DNA of 64,000 nt from NCBI RefSeq assembly GCF_001886815.1, contig NZ_CP018099.1, positions 2,478,501 through 2,542,500 of the forward strand, read 5' to 3'. The position numbers and the translations under genes were made by a program. The notes below the pieces were generated by a model. The model had not been told where the DNA came from and searched no databases. It saw only the letters and a program-made list of their open reading frames with translations. The stretch's first letter is position 1; each line of letters starts with the position of its first letter. This document shows positions 35,655 through 45,232 of this stretch, piece after piece. The stretch comes from Caldithrix abyssi DSM 13497 (GTDB lineage Bacteria > Calditrichota > Calditrichia > Calditrichales > Calditrichaceae).

Positions 35655-36494
35655 ATGATTAAGTCTATTTTATTGCCCATTGACGGATCTCCGTACACCG
35701 AAGCCGTTCTGGACTACGGAGATTTTTTAGCGGAAAAGTTTGGCGCCATTCTACGCATATTAACTGTTATTGATATACGCCTCTTCGACTGGAGCGTGGC
35801 TACCAGCGCCGACAGCTTTGTGCCCATCATGCCTTCTACCGAGTTTCAGGAAGAATCGCAACGAATTCAAAACGAAAAGGCCGAAAAGGTTATCCAAAAA
35901 GCGTCCGAAATATTGAGCGCTAAAAAACGTACCTTTGAGATCATTAAGGTTTCGGGCATTCCTGTGGATGAGATTTGCCAGGTGGCCAAGACGACGGATA
36001 TGGTCATCATGGGCATTCGTGGGGAGTATGAAAAGTGGAGCGGAAAACTGCTGGGCGCCACAACCGAATCGGTAACGCGTCAGATTGCCAAACCCATGAT
36101 GCTGGTGGACAAAGAGTTCAAGCCGTTTGAGCAGATTTACTGCGGCTACGACGGAACGATTGCCGCCAATCATGCGCTGGAAATGGCCGCCTTTCTGGCC
36201 TATTCGCTCAACCTGCCGCTACAGGTGGTTTCTGTTTTTGATTCGGATGACGAACGCGAAGAAACGCTTAAAGAAGCCAAACAATACTTAACGCCTTACA
36301 AAATCAAATTTGATCTTCGACACGAAACAGGAGACCCTGACGAAACCCTGGTGAACGTCCAGAATAATTCACCCAGACCGTCTTTAATGGTTATCGGCGG
36401 TTTTGGCCACTCGCGGCTGCGCGAAGCCATTCTGGGCAGCACCACCGTACACGTTATGCGCAAGGCTAACAAGCCGATTTTGTTGGTGAAGTAG
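35655..36494 (+). CDS. Tandem-domain universal stress protein
   Basis: 279 residues with two UspA folds (about 1-150 and 155-279). Domain 1 starts KSILLPIDGSPYTEAVLDYG and has the nucleotide-binding block MGIRGEYEKWSGKLLGATTESVTRQ. Domain 2 ends VIGGFGHSRLREAILGSTTVHVMRKANKPILLVK, a good GxxGSTT-type ATP-binding pattern. Cytoplasmic stress-related protein of unspecific function. ACAGGAGAATGCC precedes ATG. Confidence 0.9.
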   Translation: MIKSILLPIDGSPYTEAVLDYGDFLAEKFGAILRILTVIDIRLFDWSVATSADSFVPIMPSTEFQEESQRIQNEKAEKVIQKASEILSAKKRTFEIIKVSGIPVDEICQVAKTTDMVIMGIRGEYEKWSGKLLGATTESVTRQIAKPMMLVDKEFKPFEQIYCGYDGTIAANHALEMAAFLAYSLNLPLQVVSVFDSDDEREETLKEAKQYLTPYKIKFDLRHETGDPDETLVNVQNNSPRPSLMVIGGFGHSRLREAILGSTTVHVMRKANKPILLVK

Positions 36495-36561
36495 ATAATC
36501 AAATAACCATTATCACGCGCAGTGCGTGGCAGTGCCCGTTTTCATTCTCAGGCAGTACGGA

Positions 36562-36624
36562 TGAATGGTTGAATAGTTGAATAGTTGAATAGTTGAATAG
36601 TTGAATGGTTGAATGGTTGAATGA
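36562..36624 (+). repeat. 8-bp tandem repeat TGAATRGT, about eight units
   Basis: Units of TGAATAGT or TGAATGGT repeat head to tail, in the 303-bp gap before the antiporter gene. The same unit in inverse orientation (ATTCAACC) forms short runs at 40558-40598 and 51991-52014. The rest of this gap shows nothing else clear. Confidence 0.85.
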
Positions 36625-36797
36625 GAGAGGATACTCTGCAATTCTTCTGTTGTTTCAACGGTATCAGTATGTACTTGTCACAAACCGCAGCGATTTACAC
36701 AGTTTTTTATTTCTATTTGCGAATTAAAATATTTTGAATCAATCGCCGCCATTTACTATTTTAAGCTTTCCGTTAATTATTATTGAAAAGGAATTGA

Positions 36798-38630
36798 ATG
36801 CATCAAGAAGTATTTATCCAGCTCGCTGCCATTTTAGTGCTTGGCATCCTGGCGCAGTGGATTTCCTGGAAAATTCATCTGCCTTCCATTTTGGTCTTAC
36901 TGCTGACAGGTTTTTTAGTTGGCCCCGTTCTTAATTGGATCGATCCAGATAAACTTTTTGGGGTGGCGCTTTTCCCGATCGTTTCTCTTTCTGTGGCCAT
37001 TATTCTATTTGAAGGCGGGTTAAGTTTATCGTACAGGCAGTTAAAAAATCTTAAAGATGTTGTGCTGCGGCTGGTGACCATCGGCGTGGCGCTCACCTTT
37101 GGCCTGGTTGCCCTAACTGCACATTATGTGTTAAATATGAACTGGCATATTGCCGCCCTATTCGGTTCCATTCTGGTTGTAACCGGGCCCACGGTCATCA
37201 TCCCATTATTGCACCATTTGCGCGTTAAACGCGAAATCGGCCAGGTTATATTATGGGAGGGAATTGTCAATGATCCCATTGGCGCGACCATGGCGTTAAT
37301 TGCATTTGAGGTTATCATTGCCGAAAGTTTAGGTCAGGCCATACTGGTTTCCGTACTTGGTATTTTTAAAACGCTTTTAATCGGTACGTTGCTCGGTGCG
37401 TTAGGCGCCTTTTTGCTGGTTTTTTTAATGAAACGCTACTGGCTGCCGGAATTTTTGCACAATCCTGTCACGCTCATGGTATTGATTATTATTTTTGGTC
37501 TTTCCAATCATTTCCAGGAAGAATCCGGGCTGCTGGCTGTAACATTGATGGGTATTTTTATGGCCAATCAAAAAATGGCGCCGGTGAAACATATTCTTGA
37601 GTTTAAAGAAAACCTGCGTTTAATCCTCATTGCCGTATTGTTTATTTTGCTTTCAGCGCGGCTCGAATTGTCGGTTATTCCCTTCACAGAACCTGCGGCC
37701 TACTTTTTCTTGTTTTTATTGATTTTTGTGATCCGCCCTGTCATGGTCAGCCTTTCAACGATTGGCACTTCGCTCAACTGGCGTGAACGCGTTTTACTGT
37801 TCTGGATGGCGCCTCGCGGTATTGTGGCTGCGGCTGTCTCTTCCATCTTTGGACTTTATCTGGTGGAAAAAGGCATGCCGGAGGGCATGCAGCTGATGTC
37901 TTATACGTTTTTTGTGATCGTTGGCACGGTAGCTTTTTACGGACTGACCGCGGGCAGAGTAGCCTCTCTGCTGAAATTATCTTTTGCTCATCCACAGGGA
38001 ATTTTGATCGTTGGCGCCCATGCCTGGGGCCGTAAACTGGCCAGGTTTTTCAAAGGGCAGGGGATTGATGTTTTGTTGGTGGACTCCAATAAGCACAACG
38101 TTAAAATGGCAGAGCGCGAAGGATGCGAAGCGCAGGAAGGAAATATTTTACTGGAAAACTTTCAAGAAGGCCTGGATCTGAGCGGAATCGGCAAGCTGTT
38201 TGCTCTCACTTCTAATGACGAAGTGAATACACTGGCCTGTCTCCATTTTGCCGATTTGTTAGGGCGGGAGAATATTTTTCAGATCGCTTACCACGAACCG
38301 CAGTTAAATGGCGAACCGGATCGCAATCCCATGTGGCGGGGACGCATCCTCTTTGACAAAGAACTTACTTTCGAAAAGCTGGAAAGCCTGTTTAAAAATG
38401 GCGGCGAATTGAAAGTTTTTAAAATAGACGAGTATTACACTTTTGATGATTTTCTGCAGCAAAAAGATAGAAAATATCCCCTGATTTTAAAAAAGGTTAA
38501 TGGGAAATTGGAAGTATGGGCGGAAGACAAGATGCCGGAACCTGAAATCGGCGACCAAATTCTGGCTATTGTTCTGCCTGTGAAGAATGGGCAGATGGAA
38601 AATGGCAAACAAGAGAGGGATTTGCTTTAA
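36798..38630 (+). CDS. CPA1-type cation/proton antiporter with RCK (TrkA-N) domain
   Basis: 610 residues. About 12 TMs in residues 5-395 carry the NhaP/CPA pattern: LPSILVLLLTGFLVGP, IILFEGGLSLSYRQL, and a GIVNDPIGA motif with the conserved ND. The cytoplasmic C-terminus starts with a Rossmann RCK_N domain (GILIVGAHAWGRKLARFFKGQGIDVLLVDSN) and ends with a small RCK_C-like region. It would exchange Na+ or K+ for protons, gated by a nucleotide. GAAAAGGAATTGA precedes ATG. The cation selectivity cannot be told from sequence. Confidence 0.88.
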   Translation: MHQEVFIQLAAILVLGILAQWISWKIHLPSILVLLLTGFLVGPVLNWIDPDKLFGVALFPIVSLSVAIILFEGGLSLSYRQLKNLKDVVLRLVTIGVALTFGLVALTAHYVLNMNWHIAALFGSILVVTGPTVIIPLLHHLRVKREIGQVILWEGIVNDPIGATMALIAFEVIIAESLGQAILVSVLGIFKTLLIGTLLGALGAFLLVFLMKRYWLPEFLHNPVTLMVLIIIFGLSNHFQEESGLLAVTLMGIFMANQKMAPVKHILEFKENLRLILIAVLFILLSARLELSVIPFTEPAAYFFLFLLIFVIRPVMVSLSTIGTSLNWRERVLLFWMAPRGIVAAAVSSIFGLYLVEKGMPEGMQLMSYTFFVIVGTVAFYGLTAGRVASLLKLSFAHPQGILIVGAHAWGRKLARFFKGQGIDVLLVDSNKHNVKMAEREGCEAQEGNILLENFQEGLDLSGIGKLFALTSNDEVNTLACLHFADLLGRENIFQIAYHEPQLNGEPDRNPMWRGRILFDKELTFEKLESLFKNGGELKVFKIDEYYTFDDFLQQKDRKYPLILKKVNGKLEVWAEDKMPEPEIGDQILAIVLPVKNGQMENGKQERDLL

Positions 38631-38734
38631 TACAACTATCTGTGAAAAATATTTTACTTAGCTACCACAAGCGCGCGCCGGTTCTGGCAAAGAAAGTGTA
38701 TTAACGGAAAATTAGTGAGAAAACTGTGAGCATA

Positions 38735-40560
38735 GCCGCAACCAAAATCAACCGCAAGGGGCGCAAAGAATGTTAAAAATTATAAATAGTTTCAATTGTC
38801 CTCATCATCCGCTTTCCCTGAATAAACGTCTGGGTGAGGGGAAATTGAGCGTTAGGAGTTATTTCCAACGGTGTAAGTGATTTCTGCGCTGGCCAGTTTC
38901 GTGCAAAGGCGAGAAAAGGAATGGCAGCCCGGCGAACATTCATTTTGAACCATGATTTACTTGATTTCTGGATTTTCATGATTTGCTTTTTGTGCCTACA
39001 AAATTTCTCCTTAAATTTGAGTGTAAACTTTCACGAGTGAAAAAAATCAAGTTAATCCTGTAATCATATTAATCAAGGTTCAAAACCTAAAGGCAGCACA
39101 TCCGCAACCAAAAACATTCCCGCAGGAATTTAAGCAACCGCAGCGAGCATAGAAAAGTCGCAAAGAGCGCAAAGAATGTTAAAAATTATAAATAGTTTCA
39201 ATTACCTTCATCATCCGCTTTCCCTGAATAAACGTCTGGGTGAGGGGAAATTGAGCGTTAGGAGTTATTTCCAACGGTGTAAGTGATTTCTGCGCTGGCC
39301 AGTTTCGTGCAAATGCGAGAAAAGGAAAGACAGTCGGCGGCCATTCATTTTGAACCAAGATTTACTTGATTTCTGGATTTTCATGATTTGCTTTTTGTGC
39401 CTACAAAATTTCTCCTTAAATTTGAGTGTAAACTTTCACGAGTGAAAAAAATCAAGTTAATCCTGTAATCATATTAATCAAGGTTCAAAACCTAAAGGCA
39501 GCACATCCGCAACCAAAAACATTCCCGCAGGAATTTAAGCAACCGCAGCGAGCATAGAAAAGTCGCAAAGAGCGCAAAGAATGTTAAAAATTATAAATAG
39601 TTTCAATTACCCTCATCATCCCCTTTCCCTTAATAAACGTCTGGGTGAGGGGAAATTGAGCGTTAGGAGTTATTTCCAACGGTGTAAGTGATTTCTGCGC
39701 TGGCCAGCTTCGTGCAAATGCGAGAAAAAGAAAGACAATCGGTGGCCATTCATTTTGAACCATGATTTACTTGATTTCTGGATTTTCATGATTTGCTTTT
39801 TGTGCCTACAAAATTTCTCCTTAAATTTGAGTGTAAACTTTCACGGGTGAAAAAAATCAAGTTAATCCTGTAATCATATTAATCAAGGTTCAAAACCTAA
39901 AGGCAGCACATCCACAAACAAAAACATTCCCGCAGGAATTTAAGCAACCACAGCGAGCATAGAAAAGTCGCAAAGGGCGCAAAGAATGTTAAAAATTATA
40001 AATAGTTTCAATTACCCTCATCATCCCCTTTCCCTGAATAAACGTCTGGGTGAGGGGAAATTGAGCGTTAGGAGTTATTTCCAACGGTGTAAGTGATTTC
40101 TGCGCTGGCCAGTTTCGTGCAAATGCGAGAAAAGGAAAGACAGTCGGCGGCCATTCATTTTGAACCATGATTTACTTGATTTCTGGATTTTCATGATTTG
40201 CTTTTTGTGCCTACAAAATTTCTCCTTAAATTTGAGTGTAAACTTTCACGAGTGAAAAAAATCAAGTTAATCCTGTAATCATATTAATCAAGGTTCAAAA
40301 CCTAAAGGCAGCAGAGCCGCAACCAAAAACATTCCCGCAGGAATTTAAGCAACCACAGCGAGCATAGAAAAGTCGCAAAGGGCGCAAAGAATGTTAAAAA
40401 TTATAAATAGTTTCAATTACCCTCATCATCCCCTTTCCCTGAATAAACGTTTGGGTGAGAGGAAATTGAGCGTTAGGAGTTATTTCCAACGGTGTAAGTG
40501 ATTTCTGCGCTGGCCAGTTTCGTGCAAATGAGAGAAAAGGAAAGACAATCGGTGGCCATT
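38735..40560. repeat. Tandem array of a 405-bp noncoding repeat (about 4.5 copies)
   Basis: The anchor ATGTTAAAAATTATAAATAG occurs at 38770, 39176, 39581, 39986 and 40391, giving periods of 406, 405, 405 and 405. Copies are nearly identical, differing by scattered substitutions. Each has the GAATAAACGTYTGGGTGAG hairpin region, the CCAACGGTGTAAGTGATT block, the palindrome TTTCACGAGTGAAA and the tail AATCAAGGTTCAAAA. The first copy lacks the CCTAAAGGCAGCACATCC lead-in. The last copy stops within the GGCCATTCA sequence, exactly where an ATTCAACC 8-mer run begins. No conserved reading frame is seen. A diverged single copy lies at 959-1411. Confidence 0.92.
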
Positions 40561-40816
40561 CAACCATTCAACCATTCAACCAATCAACCAATCCAGCGGC
40601 ATAAAAAATTTTCAAATCCGCCACGCGGGACTGAATATTTAAAGGGGAATATTTTAAATTACTAACATAATAACAAAGTAATCAGATAGTTAGCTCGCTT
40701 TTTTGTTTTATTTTTTTTGAATAAATAAAGGTTCTTTTGAATTTTTCTTGCTTATTATTTTTTTATCTAATAAATTGTGGCCATCGTCACTTATTAACTA
40801 ATAAGCAGGAGGGCTT
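40558..40816. other. 8-mer run and AT-rich upstream region of the lipoprotein gene
   Basis: ATTCAACC units (40558-40598) are followed by AAAAATTTTCAAATCCGCCACGCGGGACT, which also occurs in variant form at about 52028-52060 and 52231-52270. The remainder (40640-40800) is very AT-rich and probably carries the promoter of the small lipoprotein; TTGCTT and TAATAA boxes can be drawn but are not distinctive. Confidence 0.45.
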
Positions 40817-40993
40817 ATGCGTAATTTAATCAAAATTTTGGTGATGGCTACGTTTGTATTTGGTCTTGTAGCCTGTGGTGGAGAGAAGAAAGCAGAACCA
40901 CAAAAAGAAACCGTGACCACCGAAACGGCACAACCCGATACCGCTGCAAAAGCCGACACAACCATGCAGGATACAACTCAGGCAGAAATGTAG
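40817..40993 (+). CDS. Small lipoprotein, 58 residues
   Basis: A short gene below usual length cut-offs. ATG at 40817 is preceded by AGCAGGAGGG. The product starts MRNLIKILVMATFVFGLVAC, a signal peptide ending with lipobox LVAC (C20), then GGEKKAEPQKETVTTETAQP and a Thr/Asp/Ala-rich low-complexity tail ending QAEM. It is likely a lipid-anchored periplasmic or surface peptide; the function is unknown. A strong terminator follows, so it is a single-gene transcript. Confidence 0.8.
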   Translation: MRNLIKILVMATFVFGLVACGGEKKAEPQKETVTTETAQPDTAAKADTTMQDTTQAEM

Positions 40994-41030
40994 TCGCTGT
41001 ATTCTAACGAAATTGTTTTTTCGGATTTTG

Positions 41031-41063
41031 AAGGCTGATCTTTCGAAAGGTCAGCCTTTTTTG
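41031..41063 (+). terminator. Rho-independent terminator of the small lipoprotein gene
   Basis: Stem AAGGCTGA-T-CTTT / AAAG-G-TCAGCCTT with a tight CG loop, ending in a T tract (CCTTTTTTGT). The tract ends 18 bp before the next start codon. Confidence 0.85.
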
Positions 41064-41081
41064 TAAGAAAGGAATCAAACA

Positions 41082-42947
41082 ATGTCCTGGCTAAGTTTTC
41101 TAAAAGAGATCGAATTATTTAAAGACCTGACAGAAAAGGAACTGGAATTATTAAACGAGCATTTTCAGGAGCGTTCGCTAGCCGAGAATCAGCCGCTTTT
41201 TTATGAAAACCAACCGCGCAAAGAATTTTTTTTAATTTACGAAGGCAAGGTTGAGCTGTATAAAACCACGCCTTTTGGCGAAGAAAAGCGCATAGCCGTT
41301 TTTAACGCCGGCGATTTTCTGGGAGAAGGCGCCTTGTTGGACGACGATCCCCATTCCACCTCGGCGCGAACCGTTGTACCCACCAAAATCTTAAAAATAG
41401 ATTTAAATGATTTTAAAGAGCTGCTGGCCAGAAATCCGCAAATGAGCGCTAAAATTGTTGCGCGAACGGCGCGCGTTATTGCCCGCCGTATGCGACAGAC
41501 CACTACCCAGGTGGCCAATATTGCCACTCAGTATCTTTCAGGCCGCACGCGCCTGGAACACGATTTGTTGGGAGAACGCGAGGTGCCTGCCGAAGTCTAT
41601 TACGGCGTTCAAACCCTGCGGGCGCTGGAAAATTTTAACATAACCGGCATCAGCATTGCCCACTACCAGTCGTTGATCGAAAGTCTGGCTATGGTAAAGA
41701 TGGCCGCGGCAAAGGCAAACCGAGACCTTGGGCTACTTGATAAAAATATTGCCGAGGCGATCATCACCGCCTGTCGGGAAATTATTGAAGGAAGATGGCA
41801 TACCAATTTTGTGGTGGACGTCATTCAGGGCGGCGCCGGCACTTCCACCAATATGAACGCCAATGAGGTGATTGCCAATCGCGCGCTTGAGATTTTAGGC
41901 CACAAGCGAGGCGAATACCAATATTGTCATCCTAATAATCACGTCAATCTTTCGCAATCAACCAATGACGTCTATCCCACGGCTTTAAAAATTGCGCTTT
42001 TTCGCAGCACGCAAAAATTAATCCAGGTGTTGAAGAACTTAATCGAATCGTTTAACCGCAAAGCCAGAGAGTTTGCCGATGTCATTAAAATCGGACGTAC
42101 GCAGTTGCAGGACGCCGTGCCCATGACCCTGGGACAGGAAATGGAGGCCTACGCCTCAACGCTCAGCGAAGAGGTGGAACGTTTGCAACAAAACGCCCAG
42201 CTCTTTCTGGAAGTGAATCTGGGCGGAACGGCCATCGGCACCGGTATTAACGCCCATCCGGAATACGGCAAATTGGCAGTGCAATATCTGGCGGAGATCA
42301 GCGGTATTCCGGTTAAATTAGCGCCCAATCTGGTGGAAGCCACGCAAGACACCGGCGCCTTTGTCATGTTTTCTTCCGCCTTAAAGCGGCTGGCCGTAAA
42401 ATTGTCCAAAATCGCCAGCGATCTGCGCCTGCTTTCTTCAGGACCCAGAGCCGGGCTGAATGAAATTAATCTGCCCAAAATGCAACCAGGCTCATCCATC
42501 ATGCCCGGTAAGGTTAATCCGGTCATCCCGGAAGTCGTAAACCAGATCGCTTACAAGGTAATCGGCAACGATCTGACCATAACCATGGCCGCCGAAGCCG
42601 GTCAGCTTGAACTTAACGTGATGGAGCCGGTCATGGCTCAGAGTTTGTTTGAGTCCATTGAGATGTTGAAGAACGGCATGCTGACCTTTAAATACCGCTG
42701 TGTGGACGGCATTACCGCCAATCGCGAACGCTGTCGGGAGATGGTGGAAAACAGCATCAGTCTGGTTACGGCTTTGAACCCCGTTTTGGGATATGAAACC
42801 TGTACCGAAATTGCCAGAGAAGCGCTGGAACAAAATAAAGGCGTTTACGAACTGGTTTTAGAAAAAGGCCTTCTTACGCGCGAAGAACTGGATGAATATC
42901 TGAAGCCAGAAAATATGATCGCTCCCAAGGTTGTCGCCAAAAAGTGA
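41082..42947 (+). CDS. Aspartate ammonia-lyase fused to a cyclic nucleotide-binding domain
   Basis: 621 residues, about 150 longer than normal aspartase. Residues 8-140 are a CRP-type cNMP-binding domain (FKDLTEKELELLNEHFQERSL, KEFFLIYEGKVELYKT, GDFLGEGALLDDDPHSTSARTVVPTKILKI, then a helical linker). From about 155 a complete aspartase/fumarase-superfamily enzyme follows: TRLEHDLLGEREVPAEVYYGVQTLRALENF, GGAGTSTNMNANEVIANRA, STNDVYPTALKIAL, and signature GSSIMPGKVNP from G470. It would deaminate aspartate to fumarate and ammonia, possibly under control of a nucleotide ligand. Aspartase rather than fumarase is chosen from overall similarity. The GEGAL-type loop is canonical, but the Arg-Ser pair that grips cAMP phosphate is not exact (HSTSART). 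Confidence 0.88.
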   Translation: MSWLSFLKEIELFKDLTEKELELLNEHFQERSLAENQPLFYENQPRKEFFLIYEGKVELYKTTPFGEEKRIAVFNAGDFLGEGALLDDDPHSTSARTVVPTKILKIDLNDFKELLARNPQMSAKIVARTARVIARRMRQTTTQVANIATQYLSGRTRLEHDLLGEREVPAEVYYGVQTLRALENFNITGISIAHYQSLIESLAMVKMAAAKANRDLGLLDKNIAEAIITACREIIEGRWHTNFVVDVIQGGAGTSTNMNANEVIANRALEILGHKRGEYQYCHPNNHVNLSQSTNDVYPTALKIALFRSTQKLIQVLKNLIESFNRKAREFADVIKIGRTQLQDAVPMTLGQEMEAYASTLSEEVERLQQNAQLFLEVNLGGTAIGTGINAHPEYGKLAVQYLAEISGIPVKLAPNLVEATQDTGAFVMFSSALKRLAVKLSKIASDLRLLSSGPRAGLNEINLPKMQPGSSIMPGKVNPVIPEVVNQIAYKVIGNDLTITMAAEAGQLELNVMEPVMAQSLFESIEMLKNGMLTFKYRCVDGITANRERCREMVENSISLVTALNPVLGYETCTEIAREALEQNKGVYELVLEKGLLTREELDEYLKPENMIAPKVVAKK

Positions 42948-43057
42948 AAAATTAAATCGTATTAACGTTTATGCGGCGGTAAAATCGCTTACAATAGAAA
43001 TTGACCAATTTAATGGGAACCGCCTGTCATTTGCTTCGTAGTTTCAATAGAAAAGAT

Positions 43058-43092
43058 GCCCGGTTCGTAAGACCAGAAAGCCGGGCCTTTAA
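43058..43092 (+). terminator. Possible terminator after the aspartase gene
   Basis: GCCCGG (43058) pairs with CCGGGC (43081), loop of 17 nt, followed by CTTTAAAAAA. The U-tract is short. Confidence 0.4.
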
Positions 43093-43155
43093 AAAACTAC
43101 CAATTAGCAGGGAAAATTTTTTGTTAGTTTTAACAGCAGCCAAACGATTTGAAGC

Positions 43156-45144
43156 ATGGAAAAAGCATTTAAATTAGTTTCCAGTTACAAGCCGCAGGGA
43201 GATCAGCCTCAGGCCATTGCCGGCCTGGTGGAAGGCCTGACGCGGGGCGAAAAATTTCAGACTTTGTTAGGCGTTACGGGAAGCGGCAAAACCTACACGA
43301 TGGCTAATGTCATTGCGCAGGTGAACAAACCCACGCTCATTATTTCGCACAATAAAACGTTGGCCGCACAATTGTACGGCGAGTTTAAGGGCTTTTTCCC
43401 GGAAAACGCGGTGGAGTACTTCATCAGTTATTACGATTACTATCAGCCGGAAGCCTACATTCCCACCACGGACACCTACATCGAAAAAGATTCCAGCATC
43501 AATGATGAGATAGACCGTCTGAGACTCAAAGCCACCAGCTCGTTGCTGGCCAGAAGAGATGTGATTGTGGTGGCCAGCGTCAGCTGCATCTATGGCATCG
43601 GGTCGCCTTCGGACTACATGAGCATGCTGGTCATGTTGCGCGTGGGCGATCATTTTAACCGCCAGGACCTGTTGATGCGTCTGGTGGACATCCAGTACAC
43701 GCGCAATGACTTTGATTTTCAGCGGGGCACCTTTCGCATCCGTGGAGATATTGTGGATATTTTCCCGGCCTACGAGGAGTTCGCCTATCGAATTGAATTT
43801 TTTGGCAGTGAAGTCGATTCCCTTAAAACTCTTGATCCCGTTTCCGGCCGCACCATGGAAAGTGTAGATCATGCGGTGATTTTTCCGGCCAAGCATTTTG
43901 TAACACCGGCGGAGAAGTTAAAGACGGCCATCGAAAACATTCGCCTGGAGCTGCAAGAGCGGCTGAAGGAACTGCGCGCGCAGAATAAATTGCTTGAAGC
44001 TCAGCGCTTGGAGATGCGCACCAATTTTGACATTGAAATGATGCAGGAGATCGGTTACTGTTCGGGAATTGAAAACTATTCGCGCCATCTTTCCGGCAGA
44101 GAGCCCGGGCAGCCGCCTTACACTTTAATCGACTTTTTTCCTGAAGATTTTTTAATGATCATCGACGAATCGCATCAAACCATTCCCCAGCTGCGGGCCA
44201 TGTATAACGGCGATCGTTCGCGCAAGGAGACGCTGGTGGAATATGGTTTTCGTCTGCCCAGCGCGCTGGACAACCGGCCGCTTAGATTCGAAGAGTTTGA
44301 ACAGCGCATCCATCAGGTGATCTTTGTTTCGGCAACGCCCGGCGATTATGAACTGGAAAAATGCAAGGGCGTGGTTGTGGAGCAGGTGATTCGTCCTACC
44401 GGTCTGGTGGATCCGGAAATAGAAATTCGGCCGGTGGCCACGCAGATCGACGATTTGATTCATGAAATAAAAGAGCGCGTAAAACGTAAGGAGCGCACGC
44501 TGGTAACCACCTTAACCAAGCGCATGGCAGAGGATTTAACCGATTATTTGCAGGCGGCGGGCATTCGCGTCCGCTATTTACACTCCGAAATCGACGCGCT
44601 GGAACGCGTGGGTATTTTGCGCGATTTACGTCTGGCTGAATTCGATGTGCTGGTGGGCGTTAACCTGCTGCGCGAGGGGCTGGATCTGCCGGAGGTTTCA
44701 CTGGTCGCCGTGCTGGATGCCGACAAGGAGGGTTTTTTGCGTTCGTATGTTTCTTTGATGCAAACAGCCGGAAGGGCGGCCCGAAATGTAGACGGCAGGG
44801 TGATCTTTTACGCCGATCGCATGACCGAATCCATGCGTAAAACGATCGATGAGTGCAATCGCCGCCGCAAAAAACAGATAGCCTATAACGAGCAAATGGG
44901 CATAACCCCGAAAACCATTTTTAAAACCGCAGAAGAGATTTTGAAAACCACCACCGTGGCCGACGTGCGCAAACAGTTGCCCAAAGTGGCCGAACCGCAG
45001 GTGGAGTATGGCGACCATTTGAGCCGGGAAGAGCTCATCGAGCGCTTGAACAACGAAATGCAAATTGCGGCGGCCAACCTGGAATTTGAACGGGCGGCCA
45101 TTTTACGCGACGAGATCAAGCGTCTTAAAGCCATGCGTGCCTGA
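43156..45144 (+). CDS. uvrB: Excinuclease ABC subunit UvrB
   Basis: 662-residue UvrB, damage-verification helicase of nucleotide excision repair. Walker A GVTGSGKT (39-46), the beta-hairpin region ([40 protein letters not shown]), [53 protein letters not shown], and the C-terminal UVR motif ([33 protein letters not shown]) that binds UvrC. Full length and intact. No strong Shine-Dalgarno at the ATG. Confidence 0.97.
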   Translation: MEKAFKLVSSYKPQGDQPQAIAGLVEGLTRGEKFQTLLGVTGSGKTYTMANVIAQVNKPTLIISHNKTLAAQLYGEFKGFFPENAVEYFISYYDYYQPEAYIPTTDTYIEKDSSINDEIDRLRLKATSSLLARRDVIVVASVSCIYGIGSPSDYMSMLVMLRVGDHFNRQDLLMRLVDIQYTRNDFDFQRGTFRIRGDIVDIFPAYEEFAYRIEFFGSEVDSLKTLDPVSGRTMESVDHAVIFPAKHFVTPAEKLKTAIENIRLELQERLKELRAQNKLLEAQRLEMRTNFDIEMMQEIGYCSGIENYSRHLSGREPGQPPYTLIDFFPEDFLMIIDESHQTIPQLRAMYNGDRSRKETLVEYGFRLPSALDNRPLRFEEFEQRIHQVIFVSATPGDYELEKCKGVVVEQVIRPTGLVDPEIEIRPVATQIDDLIHEIKERVKRKERTLVTTLTKRMAEDLTDYLQAAGIRVRYLHSEIDALERVGILRDLRLAEFDVLVGVNLLREGLDLPEVSLVAVLDADKEGFLRSYVSLMQTAGRAARNVDGRVIFYADRMTESMRKTIDECNRRRKKQIAYNEQMGITPKTIFKTAEEILKTTTVADVRKQLPKVAEPQVEYGDHLSREELIERLNNEMQIAAANLEFERAAILRDEIKRLKAMRA

Positions 45145-45165
45145 GTTTTACCCTGCTTACAGATC

Positions 45166-45202
45166 AAAAAAAAGCGGGCAGAAATCATCCTGCCCGCTTT
45201 TA
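45166..45202. terminator. Bidirectional terminator between uvrB and the sorted CBM9-like gene
   Basis: Stem AAGCGGGCAG (45172-45181) / CTGCCCGCTT (45190-45199) with loop AAATCATC. An A-run before it and T-run after it give U-tracts on both strands, the minus side being longer. Confidence 0.8.
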
Positions 45203-45232
45203 TAGGTGCATGACAATTCACTGTCAGGCGTT

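Noticed and set aside
38773-38979. 68-codon minus-strand frame similar to one at 1084-1305
   Set aside because: The similarity is that of the noncoding repeat itself. Other copies of the array carry stops or shifts in this frame.
43267-43896. 209-codon antisense frame inside uvrB
   Set aside because: Mirror frame of a highly conserved gene; uvrB motifs run through the whole interval.
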